From NCBI RefSeq assembly GCF_000691165.1, contig NZ_ASJD01000001.1, positions 1-64,000 on the forward strand: a DNA stretch of 64,000 bases, in the 5' to 3' direction. The DNA comes from Bacillus safensis FO-36b (lineage in GTDB: Bacteria > Bacillota > Bacilli > Bacillales > Bacillaceae). Of this stretch, positions 9,174 to 17,164 are shown one piece after another; positions within the stretch are counted from its first letter, which is position 1, and the number at the start of each line of letters is the position of its first letter. Made by a program: the position numbers and the translations under genes. The notes beneath the pieces are model-generated. The model did not search any database. It was not told the origin of the DNA and saw only the letters and a program-made list of their open reading frames with translations.

Positions 9174-10284
9174 ACGAGTAATTTTATATCATGTCACGAT
9201 GAAGCTTAAAAAGCCATTTACAACAAGTCTTGGAACCATTTCAGAGCGTGAGTTTATTATTGTTGAAGTCAAAGATCAGACAGGATTGACTGGATGGGGA
9301 GAAGTATCTGCTTTTTCTTCTCCGTGGTATACAGAAGAAACAATTGAGACTTGCTATCATATGCTGAGGGCTTTCTTTATCCCGAACGTGCTGACGCGCA
9401 CCTTTACACATCCTTCAGAAATCCCTGACAGTCTGTATCATTTTAAAGGCAATAGGATGGCGAAAGCAGGCATTGAAGCGGCTGTTTGGGATATTTATGC
9501 GAAGCGTGAGAATAAGTCTTTACGCGATGTATTAGGCGGTACAAAAGATAGAATACCATCTGGTGTTGTGGCGGGGTTAGGCCCTATTGACGATATGCTT
9601 GAGCAAATTCAGCAATTTGTTGACCAAGGCTATCAGCGGGTGAAGGTGAAAATTAAACCGGGACAAGATATTGGACTTCTTCAAAAGATCAGAGAGTCTT
9701 TTCCTGATCTGCCATTAATGGCAGATGCAAACTCTGCTTATGAATTAAAAGATATTAGCAAGCTTAAGCAGCTCGATGATATTCGTTTATTAATGATTGA
9801 ACAGCCTCTAGCTGCAGATGATATTGTGGACCACCGCCATTTGCAAAAGCATTTAAAAACGCCGATTTGTTTAGATGAAAGTATTTGTTCTTTAGATGAT
9901 GCTAGAAAAGCTGTAGAGCTTGGCAGCTGTCAAATTATTAATGTGAAGCCTTCACGAGTTGGCGGACTGACAGAGGCTCTTAAAATTCATACGTTCAGTA
10001 AGGAGAATCAAATTCCGTTATGGTGCGGAGGGATGATTGAAACAGGTATTTCCCGAGCGCAGAACGTGGCACTTGCTTCGCTTCCTCAATTTACGATTCC
10101 CGGTGATATTTCAGCTTCGTCAAAATTTTGGGAACAGGATATCATTTTTCCTGAAATTAAGGTTGAAAATGGGTTTATTGAGGTGCCTCGCTCCCCAGGA
10201 ATGGGCGTGGAAGTTGATTACCAAGCGCTCCGTTCGTTTTCAGATAAAATCGACGTGTTTACAAAACATGATTTTGTGAGATAA
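9160..10284 (+). CDS. menC: o-Succinylbenzoate synthase (enolase superfamily)
   Basis: A 374-residue enolase-superfamily dehydratase converting SHCHC to o-succinylbenzoate. The barrel shows the KxK catalytic lysines (VKVKIKPG), metal ligands in DANSAY, EQPL and DESI, and a further Lys in NVKPSRVGG. The ATG at 9160 overlaps the end of menE by 14 bases with AAAGGGG upstream; the open frame starting at 9088 lies wholly in menE. Enzymes of this family sometimes also have N-acylamino acid racemase activity; the men context makes OSB synthase the likely role. Confidence 0.95.
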   Translation: MIQIERVILYHVTMKLKKPFTTSLGTISEREFIIVEVKDQTGLTGWGEVSAFSSPWYTEETIETCYHMLRAFFIPNVLTRTFTHPSEIPDSLYHFKGNRMAKAGIEAAVWDIYAKRENKSLRDVLGGTKDRIPSGVVAGLGPIDDMLEQIQQFVDQGYQRVKVKIKPGQDIGLLQKIRESFPDLPLMADANSAYELKDISKLKQLDDIRLLMIEQPLAADDIVDHRHLQKHLKTPICLDESICSLDDARKAVELGSCQIINVKPSRVGGLTEALKIHTFSKENQIPLWCGGMIETGISRAQNVALASLPQFTIPGDISASSKFWEQDIIFPEIKVENGFIEVPRSPGMGVEVDYQALRSFSDKIDVFTKHDFVR

Positions 10285-10364
10285 AAACGAAGGAATCACC
10301 TTTTGCATCCACAATAGAATCTAGGTATAGTGAGAGAAAGTTTTTCCTTCCTGTCTGAACAAAA

Positions 10365-10394
10365 AAGAAAGAGCGGTGATCCGCTCTTTCTTAC
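10365..10394. terminator. Bidirectional terminator after menC
   Basis: A 12-bp stem (AAGAAAGAGCGG with CCGCTCTTTCTT, loop TGAT). It sits 80 bases after menC and overlaps the stop codon of the converging small gene, so both may share it. Confidence 0.8.
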
Positions 10395-10582
10395 TCTTCA
10401 ACCAGCTCGCTGTCATAAGCAAGCTGTCCGATATACTGATGAATTTCATTTGGCATGTTTGATGCATGTCCATATTCATAATCCCAAAGATTTAAAAAGG
10501 AGTGAGCGGCTTGGTGGAATGCGTCTTCATCCGCGTCATGAATTTCGTCAAAAAACGTTTGAAGCAGCCGATCATGTTTCAA
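10391..10582 (-). CDS. Small acidic conserved-looking hypothetical protein (63 aa)
   Basis: I do not recognise this family. The 63-residue product is acidic, rich in His, Asp and Glu, helical in appearance, with no membrane segment or cysteine. Evidence that it is real: a TTG start at 10582 with AAAGGAGG nine bases upstream, the shared terminator at its end, and fit into the gap behind a DUF1540 gene on the same strand. It is probably transcribed with that gene, 25 bases apart. Confidence 0.65.
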   Translation of the reverse strand: MKHDRLLQTFFDEIHDADEDAFHQAAHSFLNLWDYEYGHASNMPNEIHQYIGQLAYDSELVEE

Positions 10583-10607
10583 AATGAAGCGCCTCCTTTA
10601 ATGAGAC

Positions 10608-10766
10608 TTAAAGGTCTTGTGGTTTAAACGTTTTACAATCCGTTTCTTCGCTTTTCTCAGCCGTATTTCCTGTGTGGCTGACGACATAGATTGCATCTGC
10701 ACCACAGCGGTTTCCAGCATTCCAATAGGAACAGTTATTGACTTCACAAAGGATTTTTTGACTCAT
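10608..10766 (-). CDS. DUF1540 domain protein
   Basis: A 52-residue protein with four cysteines in the DUF1540 pattern: C-x5-C near residues 8-14, then C at about 21 and C near 45. The spacing suggests a small metal-binding knuckle, but metal binding is inference. The ATG at 10766 follows AAAGGAGG; the longer frame to 10829 has no such support. It lies between the cydB-like gene and the 63-residue gene, on the same strand. Confidence 0.82.
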   Translation of the reverse strand: MSQKILCEVNNCSYWNAGNRCGADAIYVVSHTGNTAEKSEETDCKTFKPQDL

Positions 10767-10834
10767 ACAGATGACCTCCTTTTGAGTATGTCTTTCATCT
10801 ATAATGTAACCGAAATGAAGCTCGTCCATTCATG

Positions 10835-11887
10835 TTAATCTTCCTGACGAATATAGCGCTTATCCTTCATAAATAATTTCCAGAAGAAATAAAATCCGGG
10901 AAACAAGATGATAAAACCTACAATATAGGTGATAAATAATGCCCTAAATGTGACAGGATCTGTAAATCCAGACATGATTGTAATATCTGGATAAGCCATG
11001 TAAGGCAAATGGGCACGTCCATACACATAGCTTGCTAAGAAATATTGAATGGTAATCGCAATGACGGCAAGGCGTGGTCTTCCTTTCCGGTGCTTAAACC
11101 GGCTGTTTGGTAAAAATAGAGCCAGTCCTGCGAGCAGAAACATTAGGAGAGATACAAGAAGAATAGGGATGTTCTGCATCATTTTTGTGAACAGCCAATT
11201 GGCCTCGCTTCGTAATGTCAGCATGATAAAAAAGGCCATCATGAGTGAAAGTGGACCCGTAATGAGCGCTCCTCTTCTATAAATGCTGTAAGCTTCATCT
11301 TCATCAGCTACATTAGAGAAATCAGCTAAAAGCAAGGACGAAAGAAAAAGGGTGCTGAAAATGGCAAAGCCGACAAAAGAATAGACATTTGCACTTGTAA
11401 AGACCAGTCCAAGATCTAATGAGTAGACGTTGTTCTCCTGAAAGATAAAGCCACCATGGGTGATTGGGAGAACCATGATCAGGATGGACGGAATGATAAA
11501 GCCGCTGATCCCTGAAATATACGTCACCGCTTTTCGATATTTCTTAGGCAGTGAATGAGAAAACACGAGAAACCCGCTTCGCAGTGCAAGAAGTAATAAT
11601 ATGATGCTGCCGGGTATTAATAAAACGGTGCCAAGTACAAAGGTCGCACCTGGAAACAGGCTGAACAATGCGACAACGATGGCGACAATAAAGACGTTTG
11701 TCACTTCCCATGTTGGAGAAAGGTACTTATTTGCGATATTAGCGGCTTTTGTTTGTTCTTTATTCATATAAATCATCGACCAAAATCCTGCGCCGAAATC
11801 CATTGATGCCATCACTGCATAGATAAAAACGAATCCCCATAAGATGGTGATTGCAATGAGCGCATCAGTTGTAACATCCATTTGCAT
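10835..11887 (-). CDS. ythB: Cytochrome bd-type quinol oxidase subunit II
   Basis: A 350-residue CydB-like protein with eight or nine hydrophobic helices and a start typical of the family (LWGFVFIYAVMASMDFGAGFW). With YthA it forms a membrane quinol oxidase reducing oxygen with menaquinol, whose synthesis genes lie just upstream. The ATG at 11887 is eight bases after GGAG; a TTG precedes it directly. It follows ythA by 16 bases in one operon. It corresponds to B. subtilis YthB, the second bd-type oxidase rather than CydAB. Confidence 0.9.
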   Translation of the reverse strand: MQMDVTTDALIAITILWGFVFIYAVMASMDFGAGFWSMIYMNKEQTKAANIANKYLSPTWEVTNVFIVAIVVALFSLFPGATFVLGTVLLIPGSIILLLLALRSGFLVFSHSLPKKYRKAVTYISGISGFIIPSILIMVLPITHGGFIFQENNVYSLDLGLVFTSANVYSFVGFAIFSTLFLSSLLLADFSNVADEDEAYSIYRRGALITGPLSLMMAFFIMLTLRSEANWLFTKMMQNIPILLVSLLMFLLAGLALFLPNSRFKHRKGRPRLAVIAITIQYFLASYVYGRAHLPYMAYPDITIMSGFTDPVTFRALFITYIVGFIILFPGFYFFWKLFMKDKRYIRQED

Positions 11888-11903
11888 CAAGATCGCTCCT
11901 TTT

Positions 11904-13235
11904 TTAAGATTCTGTTAACCGTAGGTCTTCTTCAATCGTATTTTTTCTAAAGTAGTACGTCAGCACAATAACGGTTGCTATGCCTAAGATGAGATAGACA
12001 ATGGCAAAAAGGATAAAAAGTGTTCCGATCGAGCCAGATGATGTGACAACCTCGGAGGTTTTGAGCATTCGATAAATGACCCATGGCTGGCGGCCTGTAC
12101 AAGCAAAGATCCAGCCAAATTCAATAGCCAAAAGACTAAGAGGCCCGCCGAATAAGTAAAGAAAAAGAAGCCACTTCGGAAATTTGTCCCGTTTTAAAAT
12201 TTTACGGTAAAGCAGGGCTAATACCGCAAATAGAATGAGCACCGATCCAATAATGACCATGCCGTTAAATAATGTGTGTATAAATAAAGGCGGCCACTCG
12301 TCACGAGGAAAATCATTTAAGCCTTTGACCACTGTATCAAAGCTATTTCCTGCCAGAAAACTGAGCGCCCAAGGAATTTCGATCGCACCTTTAATTTCCT
12401 GCGAATCAGCATCCGTAAAACCACCTATTGCAAGAGGCGCATGTGATTGCGTTTCAAATAAACCTTCAGCTCCAGCCAGCTTTTCAGGCTGATATTCATA
12501 CAGAAGCTGAGCGGATTCGTGGCCATTTAAGGCTGTTAGAAAGGAGAAAAGTCCTCCTACAATGAGTCCAAGAAAAAGGGCTTTTCGATGAAATGTATAG
12601 AGCTTCTCATTTTTTCTCGTTTTGAGCATTTTAAAAGCTGCAATTGAAGCAATCACAAAAGCACCTGTTGTAAAAGCAGACAGCACAACATGTGTAGCAG
12701 TTACAGCAAAGCTTGGATTGAAAAAGGCCTTCCAAGGCTCGATATTTGTGATTTCTCCATTCACCATCTGAAAGCCAGCAGGTGTCCCTTCAAAAGCATG
12801 TACGTTTGTAATTAGAATCGCTGATGCAGCTGCACCAATAACGATAAAAATAACGGTAATGATGCGCATTGCATTTGATAGGCGATCCGCTGCGTACACA
12901 TAAATAGACATAAATAATGCTTCTATAAAGAACGCATAAATTTCAATCTGGAATGGCAGTGACATGACCTTTCCGATGACCTCCATAAAACCTGGCCATA
13001 AAAGGGCAAGCTGCGTACCAGCAATTGTACCTGTTGGAATGGCGACCCCTAACAGAACAGCCTGTGCTTTTGTCCACCGCTTGGCCATGATGGCATAATG
13101 AGGGTCCTTCGTTTTTTGAAAGATGAGTTCAGCTAACAAAATCATTAGCGGGATGCCAACGCCAAGCGAGGCATAAATAATATGAAAGCCCATGGTTGTG
13201 CCGAACAGGCTTCTAGCTAAAACGAGATCAGTCAA
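11904..13235 (-). CDS. ythA: Cytochrome bd-type quinol oxidase subunit I
   Basis: A 443-residue CydA-like subunit with about nine membrane helices. The N-terminal LARSLFGTTMGFHIIYASLGVG carries the His axial ligand of the high-spin haems, and a second conserved His follows FAVTATHVVLSAF. The quinol-binding loop is short compared with E. coli CydA, consistent with the cyanide-insensitive/Firmicute subfamily. It starts at a TTG behind an AAAGGCGGAG site, the only well-placed start. First gene of the ythAB operon. Confidence 0.9.
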   Translation of the reverse strand: MTDLVLARSLFGTTMGFHIIYASLGVGIPLMILLAELIFQKTKDPHYAIMAKRWTKAQAVLLGVAIPTGTIAGTQLALLWPGFMEVIGKVMSLPFQIEIYAFFIEALFMSIYVYAADRLSNAMRIITVIFIVIGAAASAILITNVHAFEGTPAGFQMVNGEITNIEPWKAFFNPSFAVTATHVVLSAFTTGAFVIASIAAFKMLKTRKNEKLYTFHRKALFLGLIVGGLFSFLTALNGHESAQLLYEYQPEKLAGAEGLFETQSHAPLAIGGFTDADSQEIKGAIEIPWALSFLAGNSFDTVVKGLNDFPRDEWPPLFIHTLFNGMVIIGSVLILFAVLALLYRKILKRDKFPKWLLFLYLFGGPLSLLAIEFGWIFACTGRQPWVIYRMLKTSEVVTSSGSIGTLFILFAIVYLILGIATVIVLTYYFRKNTIEEDLRLTES

Positions 13236-13331
13236 TTTTTTCTCCGCCTTTCTTATCGCTTCTCTTTTTCATGATGCTTATTATTCTCCACCATTTTTAG
13301 ATTATTCTTCCTGACTAAGAAAGCTTGTTTT

Positions 13332-13360
13332 TTGACAAGTTGTAAAAGAGGGAGTAGAAT
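13332..13360 (+). promoter_or_regulatory. Sigma-A promoter of rpmE2
   Basis: Near-consensus TTGACA (13332-13337), 17-base spacer, TAGAAT (13355-13360). The predicted start site falls at the edge of the Zur box. Confidence 0.8.
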
Positions 13361-13367
13361 ATAAATA

Positions 13368-13390
13368 TAAAACGTAACCATTACGTTTTA
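13368..13390 (+). promoter_or_regulatory. Zur box over the rpmE2 start site
   Basis: A perfect 10-3-10 inverted repeat, TAAAACGTAA/TTACGTTTTA. Its core matches the Zur 7-1-7 consensus TCGTAATnATTACGA at the CGTAA and TTACG arms. Its place just after the -10 suggests zinc-dependent repression, as known for B. subtilis ytiA. Confidence 0.8.
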
Positions 13391-13411
13391 TTAACGAAAG
13401 GAGTTTTGACA

Positions 13412-13654
13412 TTGAAAAGAGATATTCATCCAACCTCACATGAAGTTGTATTTATGGACGTAAACAGCGGTTACCGTTTCTTGAGTAGATCAACAAAGAC
13501 ATCAAACGAGACAGTAGAGTGGGAAGATGGGAAAACGTATCCTGTCATTAAAGTAGAAACAAGCTCTGATACGCATCCTTTTTATACAGGGCGCCAAAAA
13601 TTCGGAGAAAAAGGCGGAAGAGCCGAGCAGTTTAAGAAAAAATATCAAATGTAA
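13412..13654 (+). CDS. rpmE2: 50S ribosomal protein L31 type B (zinc-independent)
   Basis: An 80-residue L31 paralogue (B. subtilis YtiA). It has the type-B body ([35 protein letters not shown]) and no CxxC zinc knuckle. In B. subtilis this form replaces zinc-bound L31 during zinc starvation and frees zinc. The TTG at 13412 lies 8 bases after GAAAGGAG; the TTG two codons upstream is too close. Zur box and promoter are directly upstream, and the zinc importer lipoprotein gene converges on it. Confidence 0.93.
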   Translation: MKRDIHPTSHEVVFMDVNSGYRFLSRSTKTSNETVEWEDGKTYPVIKVETSSDTHPFYTGRQKFGEKGGRAEQFKKKYQM

Positions 13655-13656
13655 TC

Positions 13657-13690
13657 AAAAAAGCACGCCTGATAACGGTGTGCTTTTTTT
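13657..13690 (+). terminator. Terminator of rpmE2
   Basis: A hairpin of AAAAGCACGCC with GGTGTGCTTTT is followed by a T run. Confidence 0.8.
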
Positions 13691-13693
13691 GAC

Positions 13694-13724
13694 AGTAAAA
13701 AACCCCGGGTGATCAGCCGGGGTT
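13694..13724 (-). terminator. Terminator of the znuA-like gene
   Basis: An 8-bp GC-rich stem (AACCCCGG with CCGGGGTT, 8-nt loop) is followed by T6 on the minus strand. Confidence 0.85.
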
Positions 13725-13731
13725 CAAAGCA

Positions 13732-14715
13732 TTAATCATTTAAAGCGGTGTTTAAGGTCTTTAAGTTTTGTTTCATTAAGCTGACGTAGCTTTCGCCGTT
13801 TTTGGCATCATCTTCAGTAATGGATTCTAGATTTTTAAGGGTCAAGCTTTTTGCCCCAATTTCACTGCGGATTGTATCTGATACTTTGCTGCTGACGTTG
13901 TTTTCAAAAATAACGTATTGAATGTGATGCTTTTCCGCTTTTTGTACAATGTTTTCGAGCTGTTTTTGTGATGGCTCTTCAGAAGCGGATAACCCTAAAA
14001 CACTGATTTGCTCAATGCCATAGCGCTTTTCCCAATAACCATAAGCTGCGTGAGAAACTAGGATTTCTTTATGTTTCGCTTTAATTAACGTTGTTTTGAA
14101 TTCTTGATCTAATGATTGTAAATCTTTTTTTAGATGTTCATAGTTTTTTGTGTATTCATCTTTATGATCTGGATCTAATGAGACGAGTGTGTCTTTAATG
14201 TTTTTCGCCATTTGCTGCGCATAAACCGGGTCTAACCATGCATGAGGGTCCTTATCTCCGTGATCGTGCCCGTCATGATCATGGTCTTCACCTTCATGGT
14301 CATGATCTTCGCCTTCTTCATGTGCATGTTCTTCATTTGTCGATAACAATTTGATGCCTTCGGCTGCTTTGACTGTTTTCACACCTTGGTCTTTTAAAGT
14401 GGCAGCTGTTTTGGCTGCGAATGCTTCAGCCCCTGTGCCGCTGTAGATAAAGGCATCACCTTCAGCCATTTCAACCATTGTTTTTGAACTTGGTTCAAAG
14501 CTGTGTGCATCTGCATTTGCAGGATACACGCTTTGAGCATGAACGTGAGAGCCGCCAATTTTTTCAGTGAAATCTTGGATTGGGAAGATCGTGGTGTAAA
14601 TGATTAGTTTACCGTCTGCCTTACCTTTTGAAGCATTCGTGCTCGCACTGCTTGAGCAAGCGGCAAGACCGATCGCGAATAAAGCAGCTGTTAAAATAAA
14701 AAAGATTTTTTTCAT
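13732..14715 (-). CDS. znuA: Zinc ABC transporter substrate-binding lipoprotein (ZnuA/AdcA type)
   Basis: A 327-residue lipoprotein with signal peptide and lipobox GLAACS. It is a cluster 9 metal-binding protein, with a His/Asp/Glu-rich loop at about residues 130-155 (repeated EDHDH and HDHG units) typical of zinc binders. It delivers Zn(II) to an ABC importer whose permease and ATPase are not in this window. The ATG at 14715 is 11 bases from GAGGAG. A near-perfect Zur box lies 68 bases upstream. Manganese specificity is less likely given the His loop and Zur control. Confidence 0.9.
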   Translation of the reverse strand: MKKIFFILTAALFAIGLAACSSSASTNASKGKADGKLIIYTTIFPIQDFTEKIGGSHVHAQSVYPANADAHSFEPSSKTMVEMAEGDAFIYSGTGAEAFAAKTAATLKDQGVKTVKAAEGIKLLSTNEEHAHEEGEDHDHEGEDHDHDGHDHGDKDPHAWLDPVYAQQMAKNIKDTLVSLDPDHKDEYTKNYEHLKKDLQSLDQEFKTTLIKAKHKEILVSHAAYGYWEKRYGIEQISVLGLSASEEPSQKQLENIVQKAEKHHIQYVIFENNVSSKVSDTIRSEIGAKSLTLKNLESITEDDAKNGESYVSLMKQNLKTLNTALND

Positions 14716-14742
14716 GTAGAAAATGTCTCCTCTCAATCTAAT

Positions 14743-14760
14743 AGATAGAAATGATTACGA
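14743..14760 (-). promoter_or_regulatory. Degenerate second Zur half-site
   Basis: Reading the minus strand, AAATCGTAATCATT matches one arm and the centre of the Zur consensus, but the second arm is poor. It lies 23 bases from the strong box, between it and the gene. Confidence 0.45.
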
Positions 14761-14780
14761 TTTAATGTCCTGAGTTATTG

Positions 14781-14800
14781 TATCGTAATAATTACGATTT
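14781..14800 (-). promoter_or_regulatory. Zur box of the znuA-like gene
   Basis: TCGTAATAATTACGA (14783-14797) is an exact 7-1-7 match to the B. subtilis Zur consensus, upstream of the lipoprotein gene. Confidence 0.9.
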
Positions 14801-14929
14801 GAAAAGAGGAAAATAAAAAATTTTCGTCAGCAGATGTTTCCTCTAAAAAAATAAGCTGCAAAACGTGACGAAATTTCTTACATTGTGCTATATTTATTTT
14901 TAAAAAAAGATAAAGGAATGGACAAACGT

Positions 14930-15496
14930 ATGAAACTTTTAGATGAAATCATCGAATATAATCAACAATTTATTGAAGAAAAGAAATACGAAGAATTTAC
15001 AACAACAAAGTTTCCACAGAAAAAAGCTGTCATTCTATCGTGTATGGATACAAGACTTGTTGAACTGCTTCCGCGTGCCATGAACATGAAAAATGGTGAT
15101 ATTAAGATTGTCAAAAGTGCTGGGGCGCTTGTTTCTCATCCATTTGGAAGTATTATGCGAAGCATTTTAGTTGCTGTTTACGAATTAAATGCTGACGAGG
15201 TATATGTCATTGGGCATCATGATTGCGGGATGAGTAAAATAGACAGCCAGACACTTTTAAATAAAGCCGTTGAGCGCGGTATTCCAGAAAAACGTATTGA
15301 AGTACTGGAATACTCAGGAATTGATTTTAAACAGTGGCTCAAAAGCTTTAGTTCAGTCGAAGAGAGCGTGAAGGACAGTGTGTCCGTAGTGAAAAATCAC
15401 CCGCTTCTTCCATCAGATGTACCTGTACACGGGCTTGTCATTGATCCTGGAACAGGGAAGCTTGACTTAGTTGTCAACGGATATGAAGAAAAGTAA
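14930..15496 (+). CDS. ytiB: Beta-class carbonic anhydrase
   Basis: A 188-residue beta-carbonic anhydrase homologue interconverting CO2 and bicarbonate. Zinc ligands are visible as SCMDTR (Cys, with the Asp/Arg dyad) and GHHDCGM (His and Cys). The ATG at 14930 starts MKLLDEII and aligns with my memory of YtiB; the ATG at 14918 touches its ribosome site. The Zur-controlled znuA-like gene is divergent. The stop is one base from the stop of converging yidD, with no terminator between them. Confidence 0.9.
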   Translation: MKLLDEIIEYNQQFIEEKKYEEFTTTKFPQKKAVILSCMDTRLVELLPRAMNMKNGDIKIVKSAGALVSHPFGSIMRSILVAVYELNADEVYVIGHHDCGMSKIDSQTLLNKAVERGIPEKRIEVLEYSGIDFKQWLKSFSSVEESVKDSVSVVKNHPLLPSDVPVHGLVIDPGTGKLDLVVNGYEEK

Positions 15497-15497
15497 G

Positions 15498-15722
15498 TTA
15501 TTTTTCCTTTTTAGGCGGAACAGGATCGATGCCGCCAGGATGAAGCGGATGACATTTCAAAATCCGTTTTATGGTGAGCCAGCCGCCCTTGACCGCGCCA
15601 TGCGTTTTGATCGCCTCTAGTCCATAGTTTGAGCATGTTGGATAAAACCGGCAGCTTGGCGGTGTAAGAGGGGAAATACATTTTTGATAAAAGCGTATCA
15701 TGCCGATAAAAATTTGTTTCAT
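15498..15722 (-). CDS. ytjA: Membrane protein insertion efficiency factor YidD
   Basis: A 74-residue YidD/UPF0161 protein with the hallmark [19 protein letters not shown] and the HPGGIDP tail. YidD assists insertion of inner-membrane proteins together with the YidC/Sec machinery; it has an N-terminal amphipathic segment rather than a clear span. The ATG at 15722 has AAGGAGG eight bases upstream. It is alone on the minus strand. Confidence 0.93.
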   Translation of the reverse strand: MKQIFIGMIRFYQKCISPLTPPSCRFYPTCSNYGLEAIKTHGAVKGGWLTIKRILKCHPLHPGGIDPVPPKKEK

Positions 15723-15808
15723 AGAGGTTCCTCCTTGTCTGTCTTCCACAGTATAAGAAAAAAGGACAAGGAAGGAAAGTTTTATAAACTAAACTGGTCG
15801 GAGAAATA

Positions 15809-15817
15809 TGTTATAAT
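15809..15817 (+). promoter_or_regulatory. Extended -10 promoter of luxS
   Basis: TGTTATAAT at 15809-15817 is a perfect extended -10 (TGnTATAAT), 32 bases before the start codon. No good -35 is seen. Confidence 0.6.
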
Positions 15818-15848
15818 ATAGGAAATTGCAATTATAGGAGTGGTGATT

Positions 15849-16322
15849 ATGCCTTCAGTCGAAAGCTTTGAACTTGATCATAATGCTGTAAAAGCGCCAT
15901 ATGTTCGTCATTGCGGCGTTCATAAAGTGGGATCAGATGGGGAAGTAAATAAATTCGATATTCGTTTTTGTCAGCCCAACAAGCAGGCGATGAAACCTGA
16001 TACGATTCATACATTAGAGCATTTGCTTGCGTTTAATATTAGAACACACTCAGAGAAATATGATCATTTTGATATCATTGATATTTCTCCAATGGGCTGC
16101 CAGACAGGCTACTATTTAGTTGTCAGTGGTGCACCAACTCCAAAAGAGATCGTTGAACTTCTTGATGCAACATTCAAGGATGCGGTTGAAGTAACAGAAA
16201 TTCCTGCTGCAAACGAAGAGCAATGCGGACAAGCGAAGCTTCATGATCTTGAAGGGGCAAAACGTTTAATGCGTTTCTGGCTTTCTCAGGATCAAGAAGA
16301 GCTTTTAAAAGTATTTGGTTAA
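15849..16322 (+). CDS. luxS: S-ribosylhomocysteine lyase (AI-2 synthase)
   Basis: A 157-residue metalloenzyme that splits S-ribosylhomocysteine into homocysteine and DPD, the AI-2 precursor. The metal site is visible as HTLEH (about residues 54-58) plus the Cys in [13 protein letters not shown]. It is a cytosolic step of methyl-cycle recycling, functionally linked to metK at 31.1 kb. The ATG at 15849 follows AGGAGTGG; GTG codons just upstream overlap that site. Monocistronic, with its own terminator. Confidence 0.96.
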   Translation: MPSVESFELDHNAVKAPYVRHCGVHKVGSDGEVNKFDIRFCQPNKQAMKPDTIHTLEHLLAFNIRTHSEKYDHFDIIDISPMGCQTGYYLVVSGAPTPKEIVELLDATFKDAVEVTEIPAANEEQCGQAKLHDLEGAKRLMRFWLSQDQEELLKVFG

Positions 16323-16332
16323 TAGAAGGATG

Positions 16333-16362
16333 AACCGGACATTTAGATGTCCGGTTTTTTAT
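16333..16362 (+). terminator. Terminator of luxS
   Basis: A perfect 10-bp stem (AACCGGACAT with ATGTCCGGTT) is followed by TTTT and a T-rich tail. Confidence 0.9.
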
Positions 16363-16440
16363 TTGAATTTAAACAGAGATGTCAAAATAGGGGATATTTG
16401 TTAAAATGGACATGTCAGTAAAAGAAGGGGGAAACGCAGG

Positions 16441-16878
16441 ATGCGAAAAATGTTGGGAATGATTCTGATGCTCACGTTATTGAGTGCATGTGGAAACTCT
16501 GCAGCAAATAGCGGCAAAGGGGAAGTGCCTGAGCTATTAGAAGTAAAGCTCACAGGACCTGAGCAAGTGGAGAAAAATGAAAGCGTTATAGTAAAAGCAG
16601 CTGTCACATATGGTGATACGCCTGTTGATGATGCAGATGATGTTCAATTTGAAGTGTGGAAAGATGGCGACAAGGATAACAGCAAGATGATTCAGCCAAA
16701 GAAAGAAAACAAGGGTGTATACGAATTGCACACAGCCTTCAAAAAAGATGGCCTTTATATCATACAAGTCCATGTGACAGCTAAACAGCAGCATAATATG
16801 CCGAAAACGAACATCCACGTAGGTGAGGTGAAAAAAGAGAGTTCATCTACTGAAGAAGAAGAAACCTCACATCATTAA
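16441..16878 (+). CDS. ytkA: YtkA-like (FixH-fold) lipoprotein
   Basis: A 145-residue exported lipoprotein with signal peptide and lipobox LLSACG (Cys about residue 17). An immunoglobulin-like YtkA/FixH domain follows (VKLTGPEQVEKNE to HNMPKTNIHVGE), then a Ser/Glu-rich tail ending in two His. Related proteins often sit near copper or cytochrome oxidase functions, but the role in Bacillus is unknown. The ATG has a GGGGGA site upstream. Confidence 0.85.
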   Translation: MRKMLGMILMLTLLSACGNSAANSGKGEVPELLEVKLTGPEQVEKNESVIVKAAVTYGDTPVDDADDVQFEVWKDGDKDNSKMIQPKKENKGVYELHTAFKKDGLYIIQVHVTAKQQHNMPKTNIHVGEVKKESSSTEEEETSHH

Positions 16879-16886
16879 AAGCGGAT

Positions 16887-17033
16887 TTATTTTGGATTAG
16901 GACGTTGATTTGGTTCTGCATCCTGTGGTGAATCGACTTTATGCTTATATTCATAAGCCTTCGATGTCGTCCACAATGATAAAAAGACAACGATTGAGAT
17001 AATGATAAAGCTGATAATCCCAAGTAACAGCAT
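16887..17033 (-). CDS. ytzI: Small membrane protein YtzI
   Basis: A 48-codon gene. The ATG at 17033 is preceded by AGGAGGGAG, and the product starts with one strong membrane helix (MLLLGIISFIIISIVVFL), then a short polar tail rich in Pro, Asn and Lys. Size, place beside ytkA and topology fit the Bacillus YtzI family; the function is unknown. It is convergent with ytkA, with 8 bases between the stop codons. Confidence 0.75.
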   Translation of the reverse strand: MLLLGIISFIIISIVVFLSLWTTSKAYEYKHKVDSPQDAEPNQRPNPK

Positions 17034-17101
17034 CTAACTCCCTCCTTATTTCCATATTAACATATATTTCATGCAGTCAAAATAGAAGAAATTGACGGCA
17101 G

Positions 17102-17127
17102 GTTTCAGTATAATAAGAAAAGGGTAT
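17102..17127 (+). promoter_or_regulatory. Sigma-B promoter of dps
   Basis: GTTTCA (17102-17107), 14-base spacer, GGGTAT (17122-17127) fits the general-stress sigma-B consensus GTTT-N12-15-GGGTAT. B. subtilis dps is known to be sigma-B dependent. Confidence 0.8.
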
Positions 17128-17164
17128 TCTCATACTAAACGCAATTACATAAGGAGGAATAAAT

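Noticed and set aside
10330..10587. Plus-strand frame of 85 codons after menC
   Set aside because: Runs through the menC terminator and is antisense to a better-supported small gene.
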